A stretch of 64,000 nucleotides of DNA, taken from positions 1,302,001 through 1,366,000 of the forward strand of contig OX439050.1 in assembly GCA_949317995.1 (NCBI GenBank), given 5' to 3'. The notes beneath the pieces were generated by a model, which did no database searches, was not told where the DNA came from, and saw only the letters and a program-made list of their open reading frames with translations. Positions 34,097 to 43,005 of this stretch are shown here, in pieces. The stretch is from Acholoe squamosa. Its lineage: Eukaryota; Annelida; Polychaeta; Phyllodocida; Polynoidae. Positions within the stretch are counted from its first letter, which is position 1. Every line of letters begins with the position of its first letter. The translations under genes were made by a program, and so were the position numbers.

Positions 34097-34584
34097 GGAA
34101 GAGGTTTTTAGGAAGAGACAGGCATCCGAATCTCCTAGCCGATCCAGGTCACCACTGGAAGCGCTGGAGAGACAGACAAATGGACAACGGAAGAAGCCAC
34201 ATCTTCCTTCTCCTACTGGAATCCCTTCCAACTATGGACGAGCACCAGCCCCGCAGGGTGGTGCAAGAAACCCGACATTCTTTGGTGTCAGTGGACCGGG
34301 TGGTCACTCCTCCCAAACACATACGCCTTTGAATGTCCGAGACCCGAAGCAGTACCCTGCTATGGGCCCACCCAGACCAGAGATGCAAGTCTTTGATCAG
34401 TACGGGAGGGTCAAGCAGGAACTACCGGCAGGAGGAGGTCAAACTCCACGTCCAGCAATGAGTGCTGTGGTGAGACAACGTCCACCCGCACCACTGTTGA
34501 CTGCTAAAGACCTTACAAGGGAATTGTCTGGGTTGCCCTTAGCCCAGGGACTACCAAACCAAGGCCTACACGATGCCCCAGTAC

Positions 34585-34807
34585 CACCATGTACCATATT
34601 TCAATGTCAAACAATCCTCTGGAATCAGTACATGTTTTGATATATACTATGGGGAGAGGCATAATAATATCTTTTGATACGCCTCGACCCATAAACTTAT
34701 TGGTCCATATTTCTACAAAATTACCATGTATACTCTGTCATTTGCTTGTTTAACTCATATGTTTATGACCAATAAAGTTGTTCAAAGTTGTTAAAAAAAA
34801 AAAAAAA
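34585..34807 (+). mobile_element. LINE 3' tail inserted in ORFX
   Basis: About 220 bp of AT-rich sequence ending in AATAAA and a 15-A tail (34793-34807), within an otherwise open ORFX frame. Its hairpin region matches the LINE-4 3' UTR, so it is a severely 5'-truncated LINE of the same clade. The left boundary is uncertain by about 10 bp. Confidence 0.8.
34651..34690 (+). other. 3'-UTR stem-loop of the LINE tail
   Basis: GGGGAGAGGC and GCCTCGACCC pair around a 20-nt loop containing AATATCTTTTGATAC. GAGGC/GCCTC and GGG/CCC form the stem with a GA/GA internal loop. The counterpart is at 59443-59482. Confidence 0.65.
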
Positions 34808-35349
34808 GGCCCTCCTACGACCACCACTAGTGTGGCTACTACTGCAGTTGCCTCATCGCATCCGCAGGTAGCTGTCACTCTGAGTGGGTCTGGTTCACAA
34901 CCGAAACCTCAGAGTCAGGTGCCCCCACCTGGCGCTATGGTTCATCGGCCTAAAGTGATCCAGACAGTGGAGACCTTCTTCAAGAAGGAGGATAAATTGT
35001 CTTGTACCATACAAACCAAGCAATTTGAAATGTTACAGCACCACTTGGAGAACCTCCATTTGGATATGTACCGTCGGACCGTGTCGAGTACTCTCCAGTG
35101 CATAGACGCGATCCAGAAGTCAGAGATTAACTGGATCTCTACTCAGATAAAGGCTGATGTTGCCAAAGAGAAGCAGGAAGCTGCTTATCTGCGGCAAGAA
35201 GCCTTATCCGAGAAGGAAACAGCTTCTCAGATGCTAGACCTAGAACGAGCAACGAATATGAAGAACCAACAAAAGTTCTTCAAGGTCTTTGGAGTTATCA
35301 TGGATAACTGGGATGGCACACCTGGACATGCTTTGACCTTGTTTGAAGC

Positions 35350-38286
35350 ATGCCAAAAGGGAAATTAGCACGGGTTGTCCCCGCACTACCTGTACCTATG
35401 GACGGAGCTGGTGATGGTATCGTAAACTTGTACCCGGGTACACCGCAAATGGTAGTACCGGATACGGGATTGTTTAGGGGAGTAATAAAACCCCCAACTT
35501 TAGACCTGAGTGATTGGTCCCAAGCTATAACTAGCAGACGCCAGCTGTGTCCTATTGTACCAGCAGGCTCGGCTAGTAACTTGGGTATCCCAGTAGCACA
35601 GAGCACTGGGAAGCGTACTGCAACTCCCCCAGAAGCGGTACCAGATGGTGTAAACGAAGTAGCCCCATTAATGACATCGTCGGACCATAACAGCGACGAT
35701 GATAAAGCCATAAGGGACCCAGTGGTCCCAGAAGTGAATGCGAAGATTAAGCCTAGGGATACTGAACCGAAAAGCTCGGAAAGGCATCACCTAGGCCGAT
35801 CTCTGGACGAAGGCTTGTCTGACTCCATGTTCAACCCTGGAGGCAGCCGCAGGTCTATATACGGACGTCGGATGGGTCCCGGGTATAAAACTACCCCGGC
35901 CTATTTGAAAGCCAAAGAACAGGTAGAGTTACAGGCTAAGAGGCAACATGAACAATTCATGGCGGCCCAATTAAAAATAGAAGAGGAAGCTAAGTCTCGG
36001 ATCGGAAAATTACGATCCGAGGAACAGGAGGCGATTCTAAAAGAATCTGACCTAAAATATCGTCTAACTTCCGTAACCCATCGTTTGGAGCGGAAGGAGA
36101 GAGACGAACGCGAGAAAGAGAAAAGATTGGCCGAGTTAGAACTCGAAGAAACCAATAGACTTAGAGCAATCGAAAAGGCTAGAGCCGAAGAGGTTGCTAA
36201 GGCACGGGATGTCAACAGACTACAATCCGAGTTGCATGCCATGGAGGAGAAGCTAAAGAAACTTCAACTCCGGAAGGCGGAGACAGAGGCCAGAATGGTC
36301 TCGGAACAAGCCGAGATAAGGAAAGAGACCAATGAGTACCAAAGGTCTCAGAAAGAAAAGGGTGAAAAGTACCGCCTACTAAAGGATACTTTTAAGCGAG
36401 AGGCTTTGGCCGCTCAAGAAGAACGAAACCGAGCTGTGGCGGAAAATGAAAAGATTCGATCCAAAATCTTAGCAGAAAACGCACAGCTGAGGGAGGAACA
36501 GCGAAACCTGACGACAGATTTAGCTACCCTCACAATAAATAAGTCTGCTATGGAGAGTTATTTACAGGAGCAGGAGCAAGCGAATGCCCCTCCGGCGAGT
36601 AAGGATACAAACCCGAACTCGACGTTCGTTAAACAGGGTGACCCAGTCTCCTGTTCTACGCCGAAGCATCCGCCGTATAATCCTTTTATCAATGATAATG
36701 CGACGCGGAATGTAGATCAAGGGGGAGTTTATATCAGAACCCAAGATAAGCATGGCCAAACTAGTAGAGTCCGGATAAGTGAAGTCCCCATAGTCCACAA
36801 CCTGGACCCGGACTATGTACCACGGGATGCCTCCGACAGTAGTGTAGAGACTAATGGATTCCACATACATGTGGATCCGAGAGATAGTGTGGGGTTGGGA
36901 GCTGGTAATGACAGCAACCAACCCAATCCATCGAACGATGGCAGTCATCCGGCGGGAAACCAACCTTCCGGCGACGAATATCAGGGCGCGCAAGGAGGGG
37001 GCGGTGCCCCGGGTACCACAGGCTACAGTGTTACCTCGGGTCCCGGCCCTAACCAGGGTGGTGTGGGCTATACGAACCACAGTGGTCTACAGTGGACGTA
37101 TACACAGCCACCACCACCACCTCCACCGGGCAACACGAGCTTCGGTGGTATAGGGGGCAATCGAACCTTGAATGAAACCAAGGCGTTTGAATGGAGCAAA
37201 CAGCAATGCACTAGATTGATGTATGCTCATAATTCTGCCCGAAGGGTAGCCGTTATTCCTAAGGAATATGACGGTACTCGACCATGGAAAGAGTGGTTTG
37301 AAGACTTCATCGATGTGATAAACTGTAATGGGTGGATCCCATACGAGGCCAAGCCGCATCTAGTAAGATGTCTGAAAGGCGGGCCGGGTCGCATGGCTGT
37401 AGAGCAATGGCGGACCTGGTACGGTCTTGTAGGGAGTTTTGAGCAGTTGGTAGAATCTGCTAGCGGACTGTTATGTAACATGGTCAAGGAGGACCCGATG
37501 GTCCGTTTTAAGAAACGTACACAGAAGCCTAACGAAGCTTTCCGAGCATACGGTATGGAACTCCATGCCCTGCTAAGCAAGGCTAGACCCGGTACTGAAA
37601 ACCAGGACTGGTATATGGACGATTTGATTACACAATTCGTCAAGGGTCTGAGAGACCGAGATGAGCAGATTGCTGCCAGGGATGCCTGGAAAGAAGGCGT
37701 AACGCTTCACGACATATTTAATGGCATAGATATGGCCGTGAAGAAGCGAACGATGTTAGCAGGGGACATACCGAATGCCAGCAGCTCGGCTCCTCTGGTA
37801 TCAGTAGTCCAGCAGTCTGAGGTACAAGTTCCCTCAGACGATTTCGAATTGATTGAAATCGAACAGGAGGACGGTACCTTCTGTTCGGTTCAATTAAGGA
37901 AAAATACTACAGGCAGGAAGTATATTCCAAGGAAGGCGCTCAACAAGCCAAGGGACTCTAGACCATCACCCGAGGTCAAGAGTAACCCGAAGGTCGGCGA
38001 AAAGGCAGCCAAACCTCCCGTAAGCACTGATAAAGTGAAGGGTCAGTCTCCAGACATGACCAAACTTATGGAGGACATGTGTAAGAAAATTACAGATGCC
38101 ATCCAAGCCAGTCGGCAAAGACCCCGAGTGGATCGCCGAACTGTTAAGTGTTTCAGGTGCCAGCGCATGGGACACTATTCATCCGAATGTACCGCTTCTA
38201 AACTGGTAATGGCTGCCTTCTATGAAGCCGAGGACACTGGCGAAGGAAGGGAAAACACTACGGATTCCACTGAGGTGGAAAACTAG
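35350..38286 (+). CDS. gag: LTR-B Gag (coiled coil, capsid, CCHC nucleocapsid)
   Basis: Open 978-codon frame. Residues 1-150 are a Pro-rich linker. About 180-415 form a long charged coiled coil (KAKEQVELQAKRQHEQF to ENAQLREEQRNL), unusual in size for Gag. About 420-590 are low-complexity Asp/Gly/Asn with a Pro7 run. About 595-800 are capsid-like helices (GTRPWKEWFEDFIDVIN, LVRCLKGGPGRMAVEQW, PNEAFRAYGMELHALLSK). One CCHC knuckle (CFRCQRMGHYSSEC) lies near 932. The ATG lies five codons before a GGGAAAT heptamer at the end of ORFX. The frame has a TGA just upstream, so it is reached either by that ATG or by -1 frameshift. It ends in GAA AAC TAG. Confidence 0.88.
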   Translation: MPKGKLARVVPALPVPMDGAGDGIVNLYPGTPQMVVPDTGLFRGVIKPPTLDLSDWSQAITSRRQLCPIVPAGSASNLGIPVAQSTGKRTATPPEAVPDGVNEVAPLMTSSDHNSDDDKAIRDPVVPEVNAKIKPRDTEPKSSERHHLGRSLDEGLSDSMFNPGGSRRSIYGRRMGPGYKTTPAYLKAKEQVELQAKRQHEQFMAAQLKIEEEAKSRIGKLRSEEQEAILKESDLKYRLTSVTHRLERKERDEREKEKRLAELELEETNRLRAIEKARAEEVAKARDVNRLQSELHAMEEKLKKLQLRKAETEARMVSEQAEIRKETNEYQRSQKEKGEKYRLLKDTFKREALAAQEERNRAVAENEKIRSKILAENAQLREEQRNLTTDLATLTINKSAMESYLQEQEQANAPPASKDTNPNSTFVKQGDPVSCSTPKHPPYNPFINDNATRNVDQGGVYIRTQDKHGQTSRVRISEVPIVHNLDPDYVPRDASDSSVETNGFHIHVDPRDSVGLGAGNDSNQPNPSNDGSHPAGNQPSGDEYQGAQGGGGAPGTTGYSVTSGPGPNQGGVGYTNHSGLQWTYTQPPPPPPPGNTSFGGIGGNRTLNETKAFEWSKQQCTRLMYAHNSARRVAVIPKEYDGTRPWKEWFEDFIDVINCNGWIPYEAKPHLVRCLKGGPGRMAVEQWRTWYGLVGSFEQLVESASGLLCNMVKEDPMVRFKKRTQKPNEAFRAYGMELHALLSKARPGTENQDWYMDDLITQFVKGLRDRDEQIAARDAWKEGVTLHDIFNGIDMAVKKRTMLAGDIPNASSSAPLVSVVQQSEVQVPSDDFELIEIEQEDGTFCSVQLRKNTTGRKYIPRKALNKPRDSRPSPEVKSNPKVGEKAAKPPVSTDKVKGQSPDMTKLMEDMCKKITDAIQASRQRPRVDRRTVKCFRCQRMGHYSSECTASKLVMAAFYEAEDTGEGRENTTDSTEVEN
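35359..35368 (+). promoter_or_regulatory. Candidate -1 frameshift site, ORFX/gag of LTR-B
   Basis: ORFX codons AAG GGA AAT TAG contain the heptamer G GGA AAT in the correct X-XXY-YYZ phase with the stop directly after. Slipping back one base enters the gag frame. Confidence 0.55.
38277..38286 (+). promoter_or_regulatory. Candidate -1 frameshift site, gag/pol of LTR-B
   Basis: Gag ends GTG GAA AAC TAG. The protease frame is -1 and opens only at 38274, so the overlap is confined to this site. Same ten bases as at the LTR-A gag/pol junction. Confidence 0.55.
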
Positions 38287-39615
38287 TGGGGGTTGTATCA
38301 ACGGCATCTGATATGACCCCAAGGAAGAACGAATGCCAAAATGCTACCGGGGGTGACCCGGTGGAAGATTTCAAATCAATTACACCTGGAGGCCGGGTGG
38401 CTGTAGGTGCGCACCCCTGCACCTTGGCCGGGGCCAGGGACCCTAGTGCTTGTATGTACGGGAGTGAACATATGGAGGCGAGTGGCCGCACTAGGGGAGA
38501 GGAAGGATGGATCAAAGAGTTGATCCGAGTGTGTGGGACACGCCTTCCCCCAAGTCATCTGTGTCTGGAATTCCTGAGAGGACTCGGATTGAATCTTGGT
38601 GATTCGGGAGACTTTCACCAGTTTACCAGTAACCCCTCACCTTTAGGGTGGAGACGGTGGTATGTACCCATATCTGTGGAAGGCCGGGTAGGAGAATTCT
38701 TGGTGGATACCGGAGCTAGCCACTCCTGTGTGTCCAAAAGATTTTTCGACTCGGTAAATGCTTGCACGGCCGACGGAAGCAGTATGCGTACATTTGGTAG
38801 GACGTTTATGCCTATCCGTATAGGAGGCAAAGAATTTGTTCTTTCGCCGACTATAGCAGAGGTTAGTGATGACGGAATCCTCGGACTGGATTTTGCAAGC
38901 TTATACGGGGCCGTCTTGGACCCGAGGGATGGTATGATGAGTATACGGAACCCGTATGGCTTGCATGTCCAATGCGTGTTGAGACAGGTGTCTTCGGTTG
39001 CATCAGTGATACATACGGTGAAGATCCCACCGGGTGCCACTTGCGATGTCCTTTGTGGTGGATCCATGGCCCAAAGGAATGAAACTGGAGTCTATGAACC
39101 CGATACGGTGTACTTGTCGAGCATCGGGTTAGACTCAGTGGATACATTAGTGGCTAATGCAGCTTGGACTGTATTACCCATGACTAACCGAAGTGGTTCG
39201 GTGGTTTACTTGAAGCGAGGCGACAGTATAGGTAGGATGGGTTCAGTGGAACATGTCGCCGAGGCTAAATTCAATAAACCACTGAACCCTGTTAGTAAGC
39301 ATCCTTTGGATGAAGAATTTCAAAAGCTGATTGACCAGTCTGATTTAGAGAATACGGAGGATAAGGATTGCCTAGCGAAACTCCTACAAAAGTACGAGAG
39401 TGCTTTTGGTAGGGAGGGAGGACCGGTGGGTAGATCCGATAAGGTGTTGCACACCATAGATGTGGGCAACGAGAAACCTTTTAAAATTCCGTATCGTAGA
39501 CTTCCTCTAAAGAAGAAGTTAATTTGTGAAGAGGAAATACAAAAACAGTTGGACCTAGGGGTCATCGTGCCTAGCTCGAGTCCCTGGTCCAGCCCTGTTT
39601 GTATGACCACTATAA
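38283..39615 (+). pseudogene. LTR-B protease and RT N-terminus
   Basis: The pol frame follows the gag stop. Protease: FLVDTGASHSCVSK (catalytic D-T-G-A-S), then VSDDGILGLDFASL as the second signature. A linker leads to RT entry (HTIDVGNEKPFKIPYRRLP, EEIQKQLDLGVIVPSSSPWSSPV). At the A8 run 39614-39621 the frame is lost and this reading ends at 39659; one more A, or a -1 slip, would continue into the RT frame. The first 90 residues show no known domain. Confidence 0.82.
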
Positions 39616-39616
39616 A

Positions 39617-41012
39617 AAAAACGGTACAATCCGCTTTTGTGTCGACAACCGGAAACTGAATGGTATAACAAAGAAGAACTCGTATCCTTTACCAAGGATA
39701 GACGAGACTTTAGATAGCTTGGGCGGAAACCAATGGTTCTGTACCTTGGACTTACAGTCCGGGTATTGGCAGATACCGATGCACCTCGATGACAAGGAGA
39801 AAACAGCGTTATCCAGTCATATGGGGCTATTCGAGTATAATGTCTTACCCTTCGGATTGTGTAACGCCCCCGCTACATTCGAGGCTATGATGGAATCTTT
39901 ACTGAGTGATCTTTTGTGGAAGAAATGCTTGGTCTACTTGGACGACTTGGTCGTGTTCGGCAAGTCGTTCAAGCAATGCCTGGCGAATCTGCAATTGGTC
40001 CTCGACCGGATACTATCAAACGGTCTTAAACTTAAACCCAAGAAGTGTAATTTGTTTAAGAAAACAATCACATACTTGGGAAGGATCATTACTCCTAACG
40101 GGGTGAGTGCAGATCCGGAAAAATTGGAAGCTGTGGAAAATTGGGAAAGACCCACGAGTGCTAAGGAGGTGAGATCATTTTTAGGATTCTGTTCCTATTA
40201 CCGTGATTTCATACCGAATTACTCTCGTGTGAGCTTCCCCATGCAGTGCTTAGCTCACTGGACCCCGAGTAGGGCACGGGACCCATTCCCATGGACCAGC
40301 GAGCAAGAAGAATCTTTTAATAAAATAAAAGATTTGTTTAGGAATACACCCGTGTTGAAATATCCCACTCCCGAGGGACATTTCATCTTAGACACTGATG
40401 CGAGCAACGATGCAATTGGGGCAGCTCTCTCTCAGGTCCAGGAGGGAGTCGAAGTGCCAATAGCATTTGCTAGCAACACGTTAAGCAAGACCCAGCGAAA
40501 TTATTGTACCACCAAACGAGAACTCCTCGCTGTGGTGGTGTATACGAAGAAGTTCAAGCATTTCCTTTGGGGAAGTGACTTTACCTTAAGAACAGACCAT
40601 TCGTCTCTTAGGTGGCTCCTTAACTTTAAGGACGCCGAGGGGATGATTGGATGATGGTTAGCTCATCTATCGGAATTCGGATTAGAGCATAAGCAAATAG
40701 AGCACCGACCCGGTGCTAAACACATCAATGCGGATGCCTTGTCGAGACGACCTATCCGAAGGTGCCAAAATGCCACTTGTGAAGACTGCGGGGCCCACAA
40801 TGCTGTGGTAGCCGGGTTGGTATTTAAATATACCACCCCCCGTATTCCCTGGGAGGAGGCTGTGAGTAGCTATCTCGATTGGTCCCCGGAGACCATCAAG
40901 AAGTTCCAACAGTCGGATCCCACCACTGCACGCATAATGGAATACCTACGGTCAGGTATTAAACCGGCAAGGCCGCTAGTATCCCTAGAAGATAGGGAGG
41001 TGAGGCGAGGCG
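39617..41012 (+). pseudogene. LTR-B reverse transcriptase-RNase H
   Basis: RT: GTIRFCVDNRKLN, FCTLDLQSGYWQI, FGLCNAPATFEAMM and palm CLVYLDDLVVFG (YLDD intact). RNase H: LDTDASNDAIGA, YCTTKRELLAVV and LRTDHSSL. A TGA at 40652-40654 stands where the family has Arg (GRW-like), consistent with CGA to TGA decay. The frame continues past it through HINADALSRRP to 41012, where one more one-base shift separates it from integrase. All catalytic residues remain visible. Confidence 0.87.
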
Positions 41013-41013
41013 A

Positions 41014-42495
41014 TTGCTAGCCCAATGGACCGAGCTAGAGATCCGAGACGGCATACTATGTAGGTGGAAGACAACTCCCACCAATGGTAGGCTGTTGCAA
41101 ATAGTGATACCCACCCCGATGAGGAGGGATATCATGTATTATTGCCATGGTCATCAAACGAGTGGCCATTTCGGTAAGAAAAGGTCAATAGAGCGCCTAC
41201 AAAGGCGTTACTACTGGCCCGGTATGAGAGGCGACCTGCTCCGGTGGATCGCCACTTGCCCGGATTGTTGTAAAATCAAGCCGGGACCCGGCTTGGGTAA
41301 GCAACCCCTATCCCAGGAATTGTTTGGTATCAGATTCACTCGGGTGGCGATAGATATCATCAGCGGAATTAAAACGACGCCCCGAGACAATACTTGTATG
41401 ATGGTCGTAACCGACTATTATACCAAGTACACTCGGGTGTTCCCCCTTCCTAACCACAAAGCCGCCACGTGTGCGGAGGCATTTGTGAAAGGCTGGGTGC
41501 TCCATTTGGGTGTTCCCCTTATGATGCACAGCGACCAAGGAAGGGAGTTCGAGTCGGAGCTATGGCAGGAAATGTGCCATTACCTAGCCATTTGCAAGAC
41601 CCAAACAAATCCATACCGACCACAGTCGGATGGACAGGTAGAGCGTTTCAACAGAACCCTCATACAAGTGCTAAAGCCCCTGGTTAATACCCACCAGGAT
41701 GACTGGGATGAACAGTGCGAGTTTGTGGTACATGCCTACAACAACACTGTCCATTCATCCACTAATTGCACCCCCAACATGCTAGTGTTCGGCGAGGACA
41801 TCATAATGCCCGCCGACTTAGTGTATGGAGTGGTTGGGATAGACCCGGAGGCGCCCTGCACTCTGTTGTTTGTGGAGTCATTAAGGGATAGGTTCAAACA
41901 GGCATACAAGGCCGTTCGGAAAGAACTGCTGAAGAGTGCGAAGTGGCAGAAGGTGGGCTATGACACCAATGCTAAACGAATTCGTTTTAATGTTGGGGAC
42001 AAAGTACTAAGGTACTACGAGCCGCTAGAAAAGCTGAAGCTCGTAACGCCTTGGGAAGGTCCGTTTAAAATTATTCGTGTCATCTCCGAGTCCACGGTGA
42101 TGATGGAGGACTGCCTAACTGGTAGGAAATGGAAGACAAATGTCGGAAAACTTCGGCCCTGGAAGGGACGCGAAGAGGCGGAGAGGGAGTTCGGTTACAA
42201 ACCACCTGTATCTGTCCCTAGCGGACCGAGCGTGGTAGTACCGATGAAGCGCCCTAGAGGCCGGCCGGGAAAGACGCCGGGAGACGAGGTTATGGTGAAA
42301 AAGAAGACGAAGGCCGGGAAACGACCTAATCGTAAGAAAAGGAAAAATGTCTCGCTGAGTGAAGGCATTACGTATGGGAAGGTGCCCGCAGTGGCTAAGC
42401 GGAATCCAGAAAAGGCCGTACGTAAAGCCGGGAAAAATAAAAGGCTAACCGAAGGCGTTAGACGCAGTCCCCGGTTGAGGTCTGCCGTAACCTAA
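41014..42495 (+). CDS. LTR-B integrase with basic AT-hook-like tail
   Basis: The zinc domain (HGHQTSGHFGKKRSIERL...CPDCCK) is complete. The core has D in RVAIDIISG, D in HSDQGREF and E in GQVERFNRTL. The GPY/F module reads WEGPFKIIRVI, and KLRPWKG closes the domain. The last 100 residues are very basic, with KRPRGRPGK (the GRP core of an AT-hook), a KRPNRKKRK cluster and RRSPRLRS. No chromodomain. The tail may tether integration complexes to chromatin. The natural start is upstream in the fused Pol; a frameshift at about 41012 cuts it off. Confidence 0.88.
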   Translation: MLAQWTELEIRDGILCRWKTTPTNGRLLQIVIPTPMRRDIMYYCHGHQTSGHFGKKRSIERLQRRYYWPGMRGDLLRWIATCPDCCKIKPGPGLGKQPLSQELFGIRFTRVAIDIISGIKTTPRDNTCMMVVTDYYTKYTRVFPLPNHKAATCAEAFVKGWVLHLGVPLMMHSDQGREFESELWQEMCHYLAICKTQTNPYRPQSDGQVERFNRTLIQVLKPLVNTHQDDWDEQCEFVVHAYNNTVHSSTNCTPNMLVFGEDIIMPADLVYGVVGIDPEAPCTLLFVESLRDRFKQAYKAVRKELLKSAKWQKVGYDTNAKRIRFNVGDKVLRYYEPLEKLKLVTPWEGPFKIIRVISESTVMMEDCLTGRKWKTNVGKLRPWKGREEAEREFGYKPPVSVPSGPSVVVPMKRPRGRPGKTPGDEVMVKKKTKAGKRPNRKKRKNVSLSEGITYGKVPAVAKRNPEKAVRKAGKNKRLTEGVRRSPRLRSAVT

Positions 42496-43005
42496 CTCAG
42501 TACACAACGAGCTGCTGCGTGTTGTCCGCCATAGGCGGGTAACATACGTTCCACGGCTGGAGATGCCAAACGCGCCCTCCCCGGGTAGCTGTATCCCGTG
42601 AGCGGCGGTCGGATTAACCGGTACATTCGCTTTGAAGCGTTGTATACACCGCCAAACTCCAGCAGATAGCACTCGGGTGATAGGCCGCGTCTCGCATGTC
42701 GAGTCGAATGTTAGTTCGGATCTAGTTCTCTAGGTGGCACCGCGGGTGCGGCAGGAAAGCGCGGAACTAGGTCACCGGATAGCCACGGCGGGATCTCGCG
42801 AGACGAGAGATCTGACGTCATACTGGTCATAACTAGAGCGGACTCGTGGTGGTTAGACGCCACCCGTTTTTGCTCTAGTTGGTGTTGGCAGTTTACAGGC
42901 CTTAGCTGTCGGGTTAGCTTGCCTAACTTCACCCTTTTGTTGGACGAATCCTTCGGGAGGAGTCCAACACAGACGCAAATTCGCTTGGAAGTCGGCCTCA
43001 GTGCC
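42496..43005. other. GC/CpG-rich non-coding stretch
   Basis: Between integrase and the second ORFX gene. It could be LTR/leader sequence, but no repeat partner was found in the window. Confidence 0.4.

Larger units (their letters stand above)
34097..35368 (+). pseudogene. LTR-B ORFX, interrupted by a LINE tail
   Basis: Open from about 34097 (EEVFRKRQASESPSRSRSP) through QYPAMGPPRPEMQVFDQYGR, interrupted at about 34585-34807 by a poly(A)-tailed insertion. It resumes at 34808 (GPPTTTTSVATTAVAS), then a helical part with FFKKEDKLSCTIQTKQFEML and QKFFKVFGVIMDNWDGTPGH, stopping at 35368. The same order of motifs (FPAMGPAGPESQV; FFLAFGKYLEEWDGLPSS) occurs in the 43006-46489 gene, so both belong to one family. 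Its N-terminal finger region is missing here. It overlaps gag by 19 nt. Function unknown. Confidence 0.7.
34097..42495 (+). mobile_element. LTR-B: Ty3/Gypsy-type element with extra upstream ORFX
   Basis: Plus strand, clearly higher in GC than its surroundings. Order: ORFX (34097-35368, broken), Gag (35350-38286), protease, RT-RNaseH, integrase with GPY/F (41014-42495). I could not find flanking LTRs, TSDs, PBS or PPT. The left end may be lost in the 33031-34096 segment, and the right end is lost near or after 42495. Pol carries two frameshifts and one nonsense codon, so it is inactive but young enough for domains to be clear. Confidence 0.85.

Noticed and set aside
36562..37643. Minus-strand ORFs opposite LTR-B gag
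   Set aside because: Shadow frames of gag; Arg-rich low complexity.
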